A stretch of 64,000 nucleotides of DNA from Glandiceps talaboti (taxonomy: Eukaryota > Hemichordata > Enteropneusta > Spengelidae), in the NCBI RefSeq assembly GCF_964340395.1, contig NC_135566.1:2502501-2566500 (forward strand), written 5' to 3'. Position 1 is the stretch's first letter. Each line of letters opens with the position of its first letter. A model generated the notes under the pieces. That model did no database searches. It was not told the DNA's origin and worked only from the letters and a program-made list of their open reading frames with translations. The position numbers were made by a program, and so were the translations under genes. Positions 36,477 to 49,118 of the stretch are shown piece by piece.

Positions 36477-36780
36477 GTCAGATGGGTGTTGTCATGAGGT
36501 GGGGAAACACTCATTCTAGGTCAGATGGATGTTGTCATGAGGTGGGGAAACACTCGTAGGTCAGATGGGTGTTGTCATGAGGTGGGGAAACACTCATTCT
36601 AGGTCAGATGGATGTTGTCATGAGGTGAGGAAACACTCATTCTAGGTCAGATGGATGTTGTCATGAGGTGGGGAAACACTCATTCTAGGTCAGATGGGTG
36701 TTGTCATGAGGTGGGGAAACACTCATTCTAGGTCAGATGGATGTTGTCATGAGGTGGGGAAACATTCATTCTAGGTCAGA
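36477..36780. repeat. 43-bp minisatellite, ~7 copies
   Basis: The unit is ggtcagatgg(g/a)tgttgtcat followed by gaggtggggaaacactcattcta. Copies differ mainly at the G/A position, giving alternating gggtg and ggatg types. One unit is short (cactcgtaggtc). It is the right part of the array split by the foldback element. Confidence 0.95.
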
Positions 36781-37090
36781 TGTTACTAAAGTCACTTTCA
36801 AATAAAACAACATTTCAGAAAACTTCAGAAAACTTCCATTATTTGAGATGTTATCGACAAGTTTATTAGTTACTAATATAAATTTAAAGCCATGCATGGG
36901 TACATTATAAACACATCGTCTCAATTTCACCGTTTGCCGTGTAATGTCATTTCTGTTTGACTATAAAATTTCATGTATGGAAACTTTGTTTTTTTAAGTA
37001 AGAAAATCATAATGCTTGACTATTTAAATTTCACTTATTCCATGATTAGTCATGCTCTAACAAGGAGAACTCATGTAAGTTGAGAAATCG

Positions 37091-37513
37091 ATGTTGAACT
37101 ATCACATAAGAGTCCAAAATCATAGCTATCCCAATCTTTTCATTAGCGCGAGATTTCTCTTCTATGAAATTCCTGAAAAAACAGCTGAATCTGTGGAATA
37201 TGTGTCAAATTGTACATTTTGGACTAGACAGGAAATATGCATGCCACAAACAGACGCCACTTTCCTCCAGTGTGCACTCAAACAGAAAGCATTCATCTAT
37301 TCATTGTTTTCAACTCCAACAAGTCAGGCAGAAGTGAATCTACCATTAAACATGTCTCATTTACTGCCAATATCTGTCAGCCCTTTTGTTTTTCTTTTTG
37401 ATAGCAAAATTAAAATGGCAATCCACTATAATTTAGGAGGGCGATTATTGCGTTTAACGCATGGCTGCACAAATGGCTCAGTTAAATCCAACATTGTCCA
37501 TTTTTTATTTTAA
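37091..37513 (+). other. 140-codon open frame in a candidate conserved element
   Basis: This is the longest frame in the window not made by a tandem repeat. It lacks an ATG at its first codon, contains no recognisable domain, and its composition is mixed (EKTAESVEYVSNCTFW). The DNA from about 37380 to 37490 has homeodomain-like words (aaaattaaaatgg, gcgattattgcg, tttaacgc) and locally higher CpG. I see no strong splice pair at its edges. It may be a conserved non-coding element, a long exon or chance. Confidence 0.25.
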
Positions 37514-39339
37514 ATAAAATAAACTCCTCAGGTTTAATTTCGCTAGAATTATGTCAATGTTATATGGAAAATTTTTCACAAAGCTTCAGCACAAATATTT
37601 TCAAGCCAAAAATATTTCACAACATTCATGTTGAAATTTCAAAGCCGTAATTTGCTGACAAATTTCAGTTATATGCTCTTTTCCATTTGATGATATTATT
37701 TATTTTTAGCTAAAAATGGCTGTAATTTTTGCCTATATTATGGGATATCAGAAATGCTGCAAGGAAAAATAACTGAACATTTCTAGTTACTGAAAGTAGT
37801 CACCATAAATAGTGGTAACAACAACAGACAGGCCTCAAATTTCAAAGAATTGTTACAATTCAAATATATATAAATATATATATTAAAATAGATCATTTTT
37901 GAACCCATTTGTTACATTAAAATATAGACACTGTAATTTTCCATTATTTTTTTTCATTTTCCTGACTGTTGAAAGACTTCTTCTAAAAGAAATAGATAAC
38001 AATTCTGAAAGACCAGGTAAAAATTTCAAATAATATTTTGTGCAAAATCTTCCTCTTTTTTCTCCTTTCACATAAATTTTCTTGTTTTATTTTAGACCAA
38101 AAATGAATATAGCATGAATATACTTTTCGAATAATTGTACATTTTGCTCTAAATTTAGAAGAAACTGTTAGAAAATGTACAAATTTGCATTTCTAAAACC
38201 TGTAAAAGTAGTTAATTCTGATGTTGACAGCTTGAAGTAGGGTTATTAATAAAACTAAGAGTGACAGTTTGGCCAGTTTGATGTCATAGTGAATTTGTAA
38301 TATTGAGAAATCCCATCTTTGTTGATGGCAAATTTAATGTGTGTTGACTTTTGTAAGAAATGATGAGTTCCTAAGCAGTGGTTAGTATTTATTGATGTGG
38401 AAATATCTACCAGGTGGTGTGGGATAAAATGGCTACCATCAAACCCATTAAAAGAGGCTGACTGATTCTCACATGACAGAACTTTTTATTTGCTGTCATT
38501 TTGGAGAAAAAGTGTGCTGTAATCCTTTAAGTCAATGAACTAACAAAGAATCATTTCGACAAATGAGTGCAAAGTCTTCCATCAGAACAAAAGAAGCAAG
38601 GATGGTTTATATTTGACTTGTTTCCAAATAGGCATTAAAATGAGTATGCAAATTTAGATGAATGTGTGAAAAGCATGGATTATGCTACATTTCACACACT
38701 TTTGCTCATAAATTTTTATGAAATTTCAAAAAAAAATTCATCGTTTGGCTATGACATGTACATTAGAAGGTTCAGATGACTGACTGATAATCATAACAAA
38801 ATGTTCGACTCTACAGCACCAAACTTTAGATCGTCGTTTATTTTTTATACACATAAATTTTAGTTTAAAATTATTTTTTTCTGAATCAACATATAAATAA
38901 TATAGACAACATACTATTAGAGTGTTGAGGAATACGATCAAAATTCAAAATTTGGAGAACAATTTTTTGTTATGGGGAAAGTGAGGGTTTTTTTAAATAC
39001 AAAAATTAGCATATGCAAATAAATTGCATGTATTTACAGATATAATCAAGCGGTCAAAGGCTATAAAATCCTTGTGTCAAACAATGGTCTGAAAACCAAT
39101 TCATCAAAATAAATTTACAGAAACTACTACAAATGGTAATGTGATACTTTAGTATAGCAGAAATGAGGTAGATTTAGAGAGAGAAAATTAGGCAATAATT
39201 TTATCTCACTGTAAAGAAATAAACATAATTCAGATTAGAGAAACAAAATGTAATATTTTATGTGTGAGTATACTATCAGTGTCTGTAGTTTGTTTACGGA
39301 ACTCAGGTTGTTGGAAACATAAAAAATACTATCCTAGCT
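37514..39339. other. AT-rich non-coding sequence
   Basis: No gene or clear repeat is seen. ATTTGCAT-like words appear near 38185 and 38650. CpG is very low. Confidence 0.5.
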
Positions 39340-39512
39340 ATTTGATTCCCTGAACCTACCGGAACAGAACAAACGACACAAAACAATGGAAATAGAGTGA
39401 AATAAAGACATCTAGCTGCTTTCACCACACCAGATTTTAATCAGATTGGTTCAAACCCAGACTACAGTGGTAAGAGGCATACGAGCTAACTGCTCGGCCA
39501 CCAACAACCCTA
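39340..39512 (-). mobile_element. tRNA-derived SINE (minus strand)
   Basis: Read on the minus strand from about 39510, the sequence has an A box (TGGCCGAGCAGTTAGC, plus 39485-39500) and a B box (GGGTTTGAACC, plus 39448-39458). These are the internal promoter words of RNA polymerase III tRNA genes, in a Leu/Ser-like tRNA context. The acceptor stem and cloverleaf are not intact, and a non-tRNA body follows (ctttatttcactctatttcc; ctgttccggtaggttc). This is a SINE head and body rather than a functional tRNA. The 3' end is not clear; the lower boundary is approximate. Confidence 0.6.
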
Positions 39513-40514
39513 AATTCTGAGAAGTGTTGCATTAATATTACCACTAGCAAGTACAGCTATCTGTATAGAATCTGTTATATGTATGGCGTGAAGGGATTAC
39601 CTTCACTGAGAGAGAGAGCGAGAACAAAGTTAATTATCGGTTCTAAAAATTGACTTCATTTTAATGCAAATTACAAAACAATACTGTCATCGACATTGAG
39701 AAGATCTAGACCATAATACCTCTATGTACTCAACTCTAATCAAACGTTAATTTGTATTTAACACTGACAAGCTGTATCACCAAATGACAACTTGTCAATT
39801 TTAGAAAACACAATAATTACTCGTTTTTTCCCCCCACTTTGGATATTTAGAGTACTATAATTATCATTTTAATTTATATTCAAAGAGACATTAAATGAAG
39901 GTTTTAAGGCTGAATTACGTCCAATGAATATATTAATATAGATTTCATGTTATTGTTATTTTTAGAAGATCATTTCTGTTAGTATTAAATCTCATTTGAA
40001 TGTAATTAACAAGAGACGAAAAATGTTGTCAATTTCTCGTCAAAATTACTCATCAAATATATTATATTTTTAATCCTTCTATCACTATTTTTAATCATTT
40101 TTAGTTTTTTCCCCCAGAAGCAGTTTCTCACTTTGTGGTATTTTGTGGATTTTTGATACCTTACTGTGAGTGAGTAATTAAGTCTCAGTACCTGTATATA
40201 TGTTAACGATTTTTATTCATTTTCATTTAACTGAAAAAAATACACCAAACTTTATCACAAGATGATTCTATGTTCCTTATTAGAGAGATGACTTGTCTGG
40301 TTAACCTGGTGTATTTAGTCTGTAAGCAATGACATTCATACCAAGCTATCAACTACCACTCACTTTAGGGTACTGTGTACACTAGATTGATGCCCCTATG
40401 TAAAAAGTTGTAAAAGTACCAATTATTAGTTTGTTAAATTTGAAGGACACTGATATGGTTTGATTACTAGACAAATATACACACTACTACAGTAAGAAGT
40501 CCAGCAATATAAAT
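39513..40514. other. AT-rich non-coding sequence
   Basis: No gene is present. There is a short (GA)n at about 39609-39618. The block near 40370-40400 (gtactgtgtacactagattgatg) resembles 16534-16551 (tgtgtactctagcttgatgt), so a low-copy dispersed repeat is possible. Confidence 0.45.
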
Positions 40515-40561
40515 GTCTAAATATCATGGCAATCGGTTCAGCGGTTTTTGACTTTAAGTTG

Positions 40562-40655
<94 letters not shown>

Positions 40656-40740
40656 GAGAGAGAGAGAGAGACACACACACACACACACAGACAGACAGAC
40701 AGACAGACAGACGCCGAGTGATGCCTGTAGCACTACTGAA
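40515..40740. repeat. (AC)n/(GACA)n, possibly a retroelement 3' tail
   Basis: The phrase atggcaatcggttcagcggt precedes about 44 AC units, a short (AG)n, another (AC)n and (GACA)n, then cgccgagtgatgcctgtag. From general knowledge, the phrase 'caatcggttcagcggttt' before CA/GACA arrays is seen at 3' ends of some invertebrate retroelements. The microsatellite itself is certain; the retroelement origin is inference. Confidence 0.6.
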
Positions 40741-43076
40741 CCTCCAGTTCAGTTGTGCTAAAAATCAAAAAGTTTATAGTTTACAACTACTGAGATGTTA
40801 ATTACATTAATTAGAAGAGTTAATTACAAAAGTGAGGATACAACCAATTCTTGATTCAATGTATTTTACTTTTCCTGCATGACTTTACAATTTGCAGTGG
40901 TTTATTAAATATACCAATAAAGCTATGTTTTAATATTAGTTATAAGAAAGATATCATTTCCATACTTCAAAATGAGAGTTGTACAACAGTTGCAAAACGA
41001 TTAAAAAAGAACTGAACATCTGATGACTCTTTTTGTCTATATATCCAGCCAGGCTTAATAAGCTGAACGTTACCCTAGTAGGTAGACAACCAATAAATGT
41101 ATAGTGTGAAAGTATAGACTTCAAAATACTACTAGTAATAGTACTGTACTTAGTCTTGTCATCACTGTTCAAGGTCTCAAATCAACACAAACAACAATTT
41201 GTACACTTGTTTACTCCATTGTTTAAGTACAATATGTTCAGATATGGACCAAGAATTATTATTTTAAAATTTTAAAATAAACTTTCAATGTATGTATTGC
41301 ATTATTGCTATTTTATACTCTAATATTATAATTTATCTCTTTACTTTTCAAATACTTTATTGCGTTATTTTCTATAATAGACTATATCTCTTTATTTTCT
41401 ATTTACATTGTTTCTATCATTTACTGCATTATTAAACCTACATTATTTGCTGTGTGCTATTTCTTTTTTTTATCTAATTCAGTGCATTATTTTTCAATTT
41501 TTGTCAATCAAATGATTTATATCAATATTTTCACTCTAAAAATAAACTCTGAATATATAGAATATTTTTTATATGCTGGGCAATCATTTCATGATAAATT
41601 TAGCTTTGAAATAGTTTGTTATAGTGAGGTCAAAGGTCATGGAAATAGTAAGTTACTGCTAGGTCAAAGGTCACTTTCAGCTGTAGTAATTATTTGTAAT
41701 AAAGTACCAAACCTTGCAGACTATCATGTTACAACTATGTCACAAAACTAAAATTGAAATTCTGTATGTAATAAATCAAAATATACTGCTATAATCTACA
41801 TTCAGTACACAGTATTATTTTACCAAAAATTTACAAATTGTTGTGTTTTTCATAAAATATTAGTACTCTGTAAAACACAACAACAGGTATTGAAAAGTTA
41901 CTCACAGCATAATATTGGTTGGCAAATCTAGTGAAATGATCGGGAAATTCAAGAAGATTTTACCTACTTACTTTCCCTCACACAAAAAACAACTGAATTG
42001 GTCCTTAAATTGTTAAATGATTATATGGTCTGAGAGATAAATCTTATTATCACAAAATCAGTTTGTAAGAAACCTGTGAGGAACCTCAAGTTTTTGAATA
42101 TTTGGTGTAGTGAAATTTACACAGGTAAAGTAACATATTGTCTATATACACGTGTATATGCCAAATATTTGTATCATTTTTAGCTGGGCAACTTCCATGG
42201 AAACAGACAAACTAGTGACACAGCATGTATTGATAATTTAGTAACAATTACACATGGTTGATCTACATTATACACAGTACATATGTGGACATTTAACCCC
42301 TTACTGAACTTGATCAAAAACAATAAAACAGTGTCAGATAGTATCAATGGGAATACTGTATATATAGTCTTCACTGTGTAGATGTAGAATGAACACTGCC
42401 CTCTAGAGAGACAATAACTGTAGGACTGGGAAACAGCCAATCACAGTACCCACATTGTTTGTAACTGAGAGTAAAGTTTGAGAGTAACCCGGCATGTTAA
42501 AGTACAAGTTTCTGATGTATTTTCTGAAACTTAAGGGAAATTTGCCTTTATGTTATTTACTTTCAATTTTTTTTTTATTAGAATGGCATTGGATACTGGT
42601 TTGAATGTTAAAGGTTTATTTCAAAGTCCAGTTATAGTGTTGTGTTTGCAACTAGAGTTCCTATATAACAGGGGACATGACTATACAAAACCAATCTTCA
42701 TGGTTCTATATTGAATATTTACAGGGAAAGGTTACATGGCAAAGACCTGTGTGAATATACCAACCATACAACCTATACTGTGTCTGCAAGACTGAACATT
42801 TTGATTTGTAAAAGTTGATACACAATATACTGCATAGGTAGTATATTGTATTGTTCTATTATGTGAACTCTATCTTTCGAGTCGATAGTTTTTTCTTCAG
42901 CATGCCTATCTTATTTCTGAAAATCTTGTCTAAAATCATCACCTCACTATAAGCACATTCTCAGTGACTTTTGACTCTTGGAATATACTAAAGATGATTT
43001 TTGTTGTAACATGCACTATGTAAAGTCAGTGATTTTGTTCCGGACCTATTTTACTTAGGAATCAACCTTCACTGAT
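40741..43076. other. AT-rich non-coding sequence
   Basis: No supported gene is present. A small duplicate (aggtcaaaggtca at about 41626 and 41662) has direct AGGTCA half-sites spaced by one base, like a nuclear-receptor DR1 element. The flanking frame 41452-41751 lacks support. Confidence 0.45.
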
Positions 43077-43153
43077 CCCAATGTATCGACCAATAGAAAT
43101 CCTCTTAGCTCATTCCCAATGTATCGACAAATAGAAATCCTCTTAGCTCATTT
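43077..43153. repeat. 38-bp tandem duplication
   Basis: The phrase cccaatgtatcgac(c/a)aatag followed by aaatcctcttagctcatt occurs twice in direct succession. Confidence 0.92.
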
Positions 43154-43616
43154 CCTACAATTTTCTACTTCATGACAGGGGTAAGTTGAACAATGGCTTA
43201 TATTGGCGTTATCAAATCTCCAACATACTGACTACTAACATTGTAGATTTGCAACACTGTTGCATATCAATTTATTTTATGGGCCCCTGAATCACAACCT
43301 TAATACTGTGATACTGTCAACAGTCAAACTGACCAATGGTTAACTTCTAAGTCGGTTAGAGTTTGAGAAGTTCATGGATAAATTGGCTCTGCTTCTCCCC
43401 CCCTCCCCCAACTACTCCATAAAGATCTCTTTTATCGAACTCTAACCTATACTGTCAAGGGTTCCTCACCAAAGTTATGGTATGATTCATATATTGGGGA
43501 AGTATCTAATTTTACCAGCTTTCCCCTCTACTCTGTTTATGCCAAAGTTTCCTAAACAGTAAAGAGTACCATACACACACAATGTGACAATAAAATATTG
43601 ATAACATATGCATTTG

Positions 43617-43845
43617 TTTAAACTTGTCACAAAGATAGACTTGGGAGAATACAAACTTGTCACAAAGCTAAGATGACTTGGTTACAAACTTGTCGCAAAG
43701 ATAAGACTACCGGTTTACAAACTTGTCACAAAGATAAGACTACCGGTTTACAAACTTGTCACAAAGATAAGACTACCGGGTTACAAACTTGTCACAAAGA
43801 CAAGATTACAAGGTTACTAACTTATCATAAAGATAAGATTAATAT
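43617..43845. repeat. 33-bp minisatellite, ~6-7 copies
   Basis: The unit acaaacttgtcacaaagata plus agactaccggttt repeats with an exact 33-bp step in the centre (43684, 43717, 43750) and is degenerate at the edges. Confidence 0.93.
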
Positions 43846-44173
43846 GTAATGTGTACGGATTGAGTAGCCATTCCTTGCCTACAGTCATTCTGACAGCCCT
43901 AATCTGTACTGATGTAATCACAAGTTATATCGTCATCCAAGTGAAGCAAAAACACATCAATATTGAGATGATAACATCTCTATAATTACTGTACATTGTC
44001 AAGACTTGACCTTGATCATTTCTACATTTATGATGAAGTCTTTCTTTCAAAGGATTAACTTTCCGATTCTAAATCATCCAAAGCGAACATCTTTGTTATT
44101 AATTTGACTTTGGAACTGTCTGAAAACAGAGCCTTTCACTGAATTTAATAGTAGTTTATATTACACTAAAATG

Positions 44174-44570
44174 TAGGCCTATAAAAAAATTGTTTCGGTT
44201 ATCCGACCCCACCTAGTTTTTCACTGCTGATCCTAAACATTTTTTAACGTATTCAAGAAAAAATAATAGAATCGTGAAAACTGTGAAGTCTCACGAGAAA
44301 TAGTGGATATGGAAACAGACATCAACTTAAAAAGACAAAAGACAATATATAAAACTGTTCTTCCAATCTGTAAATGGCTGTGCATCTGATAGGAAGAAAC
44401 CAATAACACAGAGATGATATGGAAAACAACGGAAAACATAACTACCTGAACTAAATACTCACACATGAAAAAAAATTTCAAAAAAAAAATAAAATAAAAT
44501 AAAAAATCTACCTACCCCACCTATTCTAAAATTTAGTGTAATCGGAACGACACAATCTTTTTTAGGCCTA
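44174..44570 (-). mobile_element. MITE family 1, copy B (~397 bp, inverted)
   Basis: This is the reverse complement homologue of 13537-13909. Its ends are clearer than in copy A: TAGGCCTATAAAAAAATTGTT on the left and TTAGGCCTAAAAAAGATTGTG (reverse complement) on the right, with TA at both borders. The minus-strand frame 44233-44481 lies inside it and corresponds to the frame in copy A; both are repeat artefacts. Confidence 0.75.
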
Positions 44571-44665
44571 ACAAATTCAAAAGAAATATTATAAGCAGTT
44601 TTTTTTCATGTCTTAGGAGCTTTCTTGACTATCTTAGTTTATTCAACATTAAGAAATGCTTATAA

Positions 44666-47600
44666 GTGTATGATACAATGTCTACCTAGCCATTCATAGT
44701 GTCATCTCTCAGTGTTTGATACAATGACTACCTGGCCATTCATAGTGTCGTCTCTCTGTGTTTGATACAATGTCTACCTGGCCATTCATAGTGTCTCTCT
44801 CAGTGTTTGATACAATGTCTACCTGGCCATTCATAGTGTCGTCTCTCTCTGTGTTTGATACAATGTCTACCTGGCCATTCATAGTGTCGTCTCTCAGTGT
44901 TTGATACAATGTCTACCTGGCCATTCATAGTGTCATCTCTCTGTATTTGATACAATGTCTACCTGGCCATTCATAGTGTTGTCTCTCAGTGTTTGATACA
45001 ATGACTACCTGGCCATTCATAGTGTCATCTCTCTGTGTTTGATACAATGTCTACATCGCCATTCATAGTGTTGTCTCTCAGTGTTTGATACAATGACTAC
45101 CTGGCCATTCATAGTGTCATCTCTCTGTGTTTGATACAATGTCTACATCGCCATTCATAGTGTCATCTCTCTGTGTTTGATACAATGTCTACATCGCCAT
45201 TCATAGTGTTGTCTCTCAGTGTTTGATACAATGACTACCTGGCCATTCATAGTGTTGTCTCTCAGTGTTTGATACAATGACTACCTGGCCATTCATAGTA
45301 TCGTCTCTCTGTGTTTGATACAATGTCTACCTGGCCATTCAGTGTCATCTCTCTGTGTTTGATACAATGTCTACCTGGCCATTCATAGTGTCGTCTCTCT
45401 CTGTGTTTGATACAATGTCTACCTGGCCATTCATAGTGTCGTCTCTCTCAGTGTTTGATACAATGTCTACCTGGCCATTCATAGTGTCATCTCTCTGTGT
45501 TTGATACAATGTCTACCTGGCCATTCATAGTGTCATCTCTCTCTGTGTTTGATACAATGTCTACCTGGCCATTCATAGTGTCATCTCTCTCTGTGTTTGA
45601 TACAATGTCTACCTGGCCATTCATAGTGTCATCTCTCTGTGTTTGATACAATGTCTACCTGGCCATTCATAGTGTCGTCTCTCAGTGTTTGATACAATGT
45701 CTACCTGGCCATTCATAGTGTTGTCTCTCAGTGTTTGATACAATGTCTACCTGGCCATTCATAGTATTGTCTCTCTCTGTGTTTGATACAATGTCTACCT
45801 GGCCATTCATAGTATCGTCTCTCAGTGTTTGATACAATGTCTACCTGGCCATTCATAGTGTCATCTCTCTGTGTTTGATACAATGTCTACCTGGCCATTC
45901 ACAGTGTCATCTCTCTGTGTTTGATACAATGTCTACCTGGCCATTCACAGTGTCATCTCTCTGTGTTTGATACAATGTCTACCTGGCCATTCACAGTGTC
46001 ATCTCTCTGTGTTTGATACAATGTCTACCTGGCCATTCACAGTGTCATCTCTCTGTGTTTGATACAATGTCTACCTGGCCATTCATAGTGTTATCTCTCT
46101 GTGTTTGATACAATGTCTACCTGGCCATTCATAGTATCGTCTCTCAGTGTTTGATACAATGTCTACCTGGCCATTCATAGTGTCATCTCTCTGTGTTTGA
46201 TACAATGTCTACCTGGCCATTCACAGTGTCATCTCTCTGTGTTTGATACAATGTCTACCTGGCCATTCACAGTGTCATCTCTCTGTGTTTGATACAATGT
46301 CTACCTGGCCATTCACAGTGTCATCTCTCTGTGTTTGATACAATGTCTACCTGGCCATTCATAGTGTCATCTCTCTGTGTTTGATACAATGTCTACCTGG
46401 CCATTCACAGTGTCATCTCTCTGTGTTTGATACAATGTCTACCTGGCCATTCATAGTGTTATCTCTCAGTGTTTGATACAATGTCTACCTGGCCATTCAT
46501 AGTGTTGTCTCTCAGTGTTTGATACAATGTCTACCTGGCCATTCATAGTGTTGTCTCTCAGTGTTTGATACAATGTCTACCTAGCCATTCATAGTATCAT
46601 CTCTCAGTGTTTGATACAATGTCTACCTGGCCATTCATAGTGTCATCTCTCAGTGTTTGATACAATGTCTACCTGGCCATTCATAGTGTCGTCTCTCTGT
46701 ATTTGATACAATGTCTACCTGGCCATTCATAGTGTCATCTCTCTGTGTTTGATACAATGTCTACCTGGCCATTCATAGTGTCATCTCTCAGTGTTTGATA
46801 CAATGTCTACCTGGCCATTCACAGTGTCATCTCTCAGTGTTTGATACAATGTCTACCTGGCCATTCACAGTGTTGTCTCTCAGTGTTTGATACAATGACT
46901 ACCTGGCCATTCATAGTGTCATCTCTCAGTGTTTGATACAATGTCTACCTGGCCATTCATAGTGTCATCTCTCTGTATTTGATACAATGTCTACCTGGCC
47001 ATTCATAGTGTCATCTCTCAGTGTTTGATACAATGTCTACCTGGCCATTCATAGTGTCATCTCTCTGTGTGTTTGATACAATGTCTACCTGGCCATTCAT
47101 AGTGTCATCTCTCTGTATTTGATACAATGTCTACCTGGCCATTCATAGTGTCGTCTCTCAGTGTTTGATACAATGACTACCTGGCCATTCATAGTGTCGT
47201 CTCTCTGTATTTGATACAATGTCTACCTGGCCATTCATAGTGTCGTCTCTCAGTGTTTGATACAATGTCTACCTGGCCATTCATAGTGTCGTCTCTCAGT
47301 GTTTGATACAATGACTACCTGGCCATTCATAGTGTCGTCTCTCTGTATTTGATACAATGTCTACCTGGCCATTCATAGTGTCGTCTCTCAGTGTTTGATA
47401 CAATGTCTACCTGGCCATTCAAAGTGTCGTCTCTCTGTATTTGATACAATGTCTACCTGGCCATTCATAGTGTCGTCTCTCTGTATTTGATAAAATGTCT
47501 ACCTGGCCATTCATAGTGTCATCTCTCTGTATTTGATACAATGTCTACCTGGCCATTCATAGTGTCGTCTCTCTGTATTTGATACAATGTCTACCTGGCC

Positions 47601-48961
47601 ATTCATAGTGTCGTCTCTCTGTATTTGATACAATGTCTACCTGGCCATTCATAGTGTCGTCTCTCTGTGTTTGATACAATGTCTACCTGGCCATTCACAG
47701 TGTCATCTCTCTGTGTTTGATACAATGTCTACCTGGCCATTCATAGTGTCATCTCTCTGTGTGTTTGATACAATGTCTACCTGGCCATTCAAAGTGTCGT
47801 CTCTCTGTATTTGATACAATGTCTACCTGGCCATTCATAGTGTCGTCTCTCTGTGTTTGATACAATGACTACCTGGCCATTCATAGTGTCATCTCTCTGT
47901 GTGTTTGATACAATGTCTACCTGGCCATTCATAGTGTCGTCTCTCTGTGTTTGATACAATGACTACCTGGCCATTCATAGTGTCATCTCTCTGTGTTTGA
48001 TACAATGACTACCTGGCCATTCATAGTGTCATCTCTCAGTGTTTGATACAATGTCTACCTGGCCATTCATAGTGTCGTCTCTCTGTGTTTGATACAATGT
48101 CTACCTGGCCATTCATAGTGTTGTCTCTCAGTGTTTGATACAATGTCTACCTGGCCATTCACAGTGTCGTCTCTCTGTGTTTGATACAATGTCTACCTGG
48201 CCATTCACAGTGTCGTCTCTCAGTGTTTGATACAATGTCTACCTGGCCATTCACAGTGTCATCTCTCTGTGTTTGATACAATGTCTACCTGGCCATTCAT
48301 AGTGTCGTCTCTCTGTATTTGATACAATGTCTACCTGGCCATTCATAGCGTCATCTCTCTGTGTTTGATACAATGTCTACCTGGCCATTCATAGTGTCGT
48401 CTCTCTGTATTTGATACAATGTCTACCTGGCCATTCATAGTGTCATCTCTCTGTGTTTGATACAATGTCTACCTGGCCATTCATAGTGTCGTCTCTCTGT
48501 ATTTGATACAATGTCTACCTGGCCATTCATAGTGTCATCTCTCTGTGTGTTTGATACAATGTCTACCTGGCCATTCATAGTGTCGTCTCTCTGTATTTGA
48601 TACAATGTCTACCTGGCCATTCATAGTGTCATCTCTCTGTGTTTGATACAATGTCTACCTGGCCATTCATAGTGTCGTCTCTCTGTATTTGATACAATGT
48701 CTACCTGGCCATTCATAGTGTCATCTCTCAGTGTTTGATACAATGACTACCTGGCCATTCAAAGTGTCGTCTCTCTGTGTTTGATACAATGTCTACCTGG
48801 CCATTCATAGTGTCGTCTCTCTGTGTTTGATACAATGTCTACCTGGCCATTCATAGTGTCGTCTCTCTGTATTTGATACAATGTCTACCTGGCCATTCAT
48901 AGTGTTGTCTCTCTGTGTTTGATACAATGACTACCTGGCCATTCATAGTGTCAACTCTCTG
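44666..48961. repeat. 46-bp satellite array, ~93 copies, 4.3 kb
   Basis: The consensus unit is gtgtttgatacaatgtctac plus ctggccattcatagtg plus tcatctctct (46 bp). Units vary by 2 bp through extra CT steps in the ctctct run. Variants are clustered: catcgcc units around 45050-45200, cacagtg units around 45890-46430, gtatttg units mainly after 46690. It is the largest structure in the window. A period of 46 is not a multiple of three, so it cannot maintain a long frame; the 66-codon minus-strand frame at its start is an artefact. Confidence 0.97.
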
Positions 48962-49095
48962 CTGTAGCAGTGATCTCATTTGTTTTATAATTTTATTCTT
49001 TCCTGCCAAAACCTGTTTTTTTTTTTCATTTTAACAATGTTCACTATTTTCTAGGGGATTTGAATTGACTTGAAGTATTGTAAATGTTGATTTCC

Positions 49096-49118
49096 GGGGG
49101 GGGGGGGGGGGGGGGGGG
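49096..49118. repeat. poly(G), 23 bp
   Basis: This is an unbroken G run. It could form stacked G structures and is a likely sequencing-error site. Confidence 0.95.

Noticed and set aside
36477-36485. The second GTCAGATGG as merely another minisatellite unit
   Set aside because: The array phase shows exactly nine extra bases, so a target duplication explains it better than an ordinary repeat unit.
39448-39512. Functional tRNA gene
   Set aside because: A and B boxes are present but the stems do not pair and a SINE body follows.
44666-48961. CRISPR-like direct repeats
   Set aside because: The 46-bp units are contiguous with no unique spacers and differ by point changes. It is a eukaryotic satellite.
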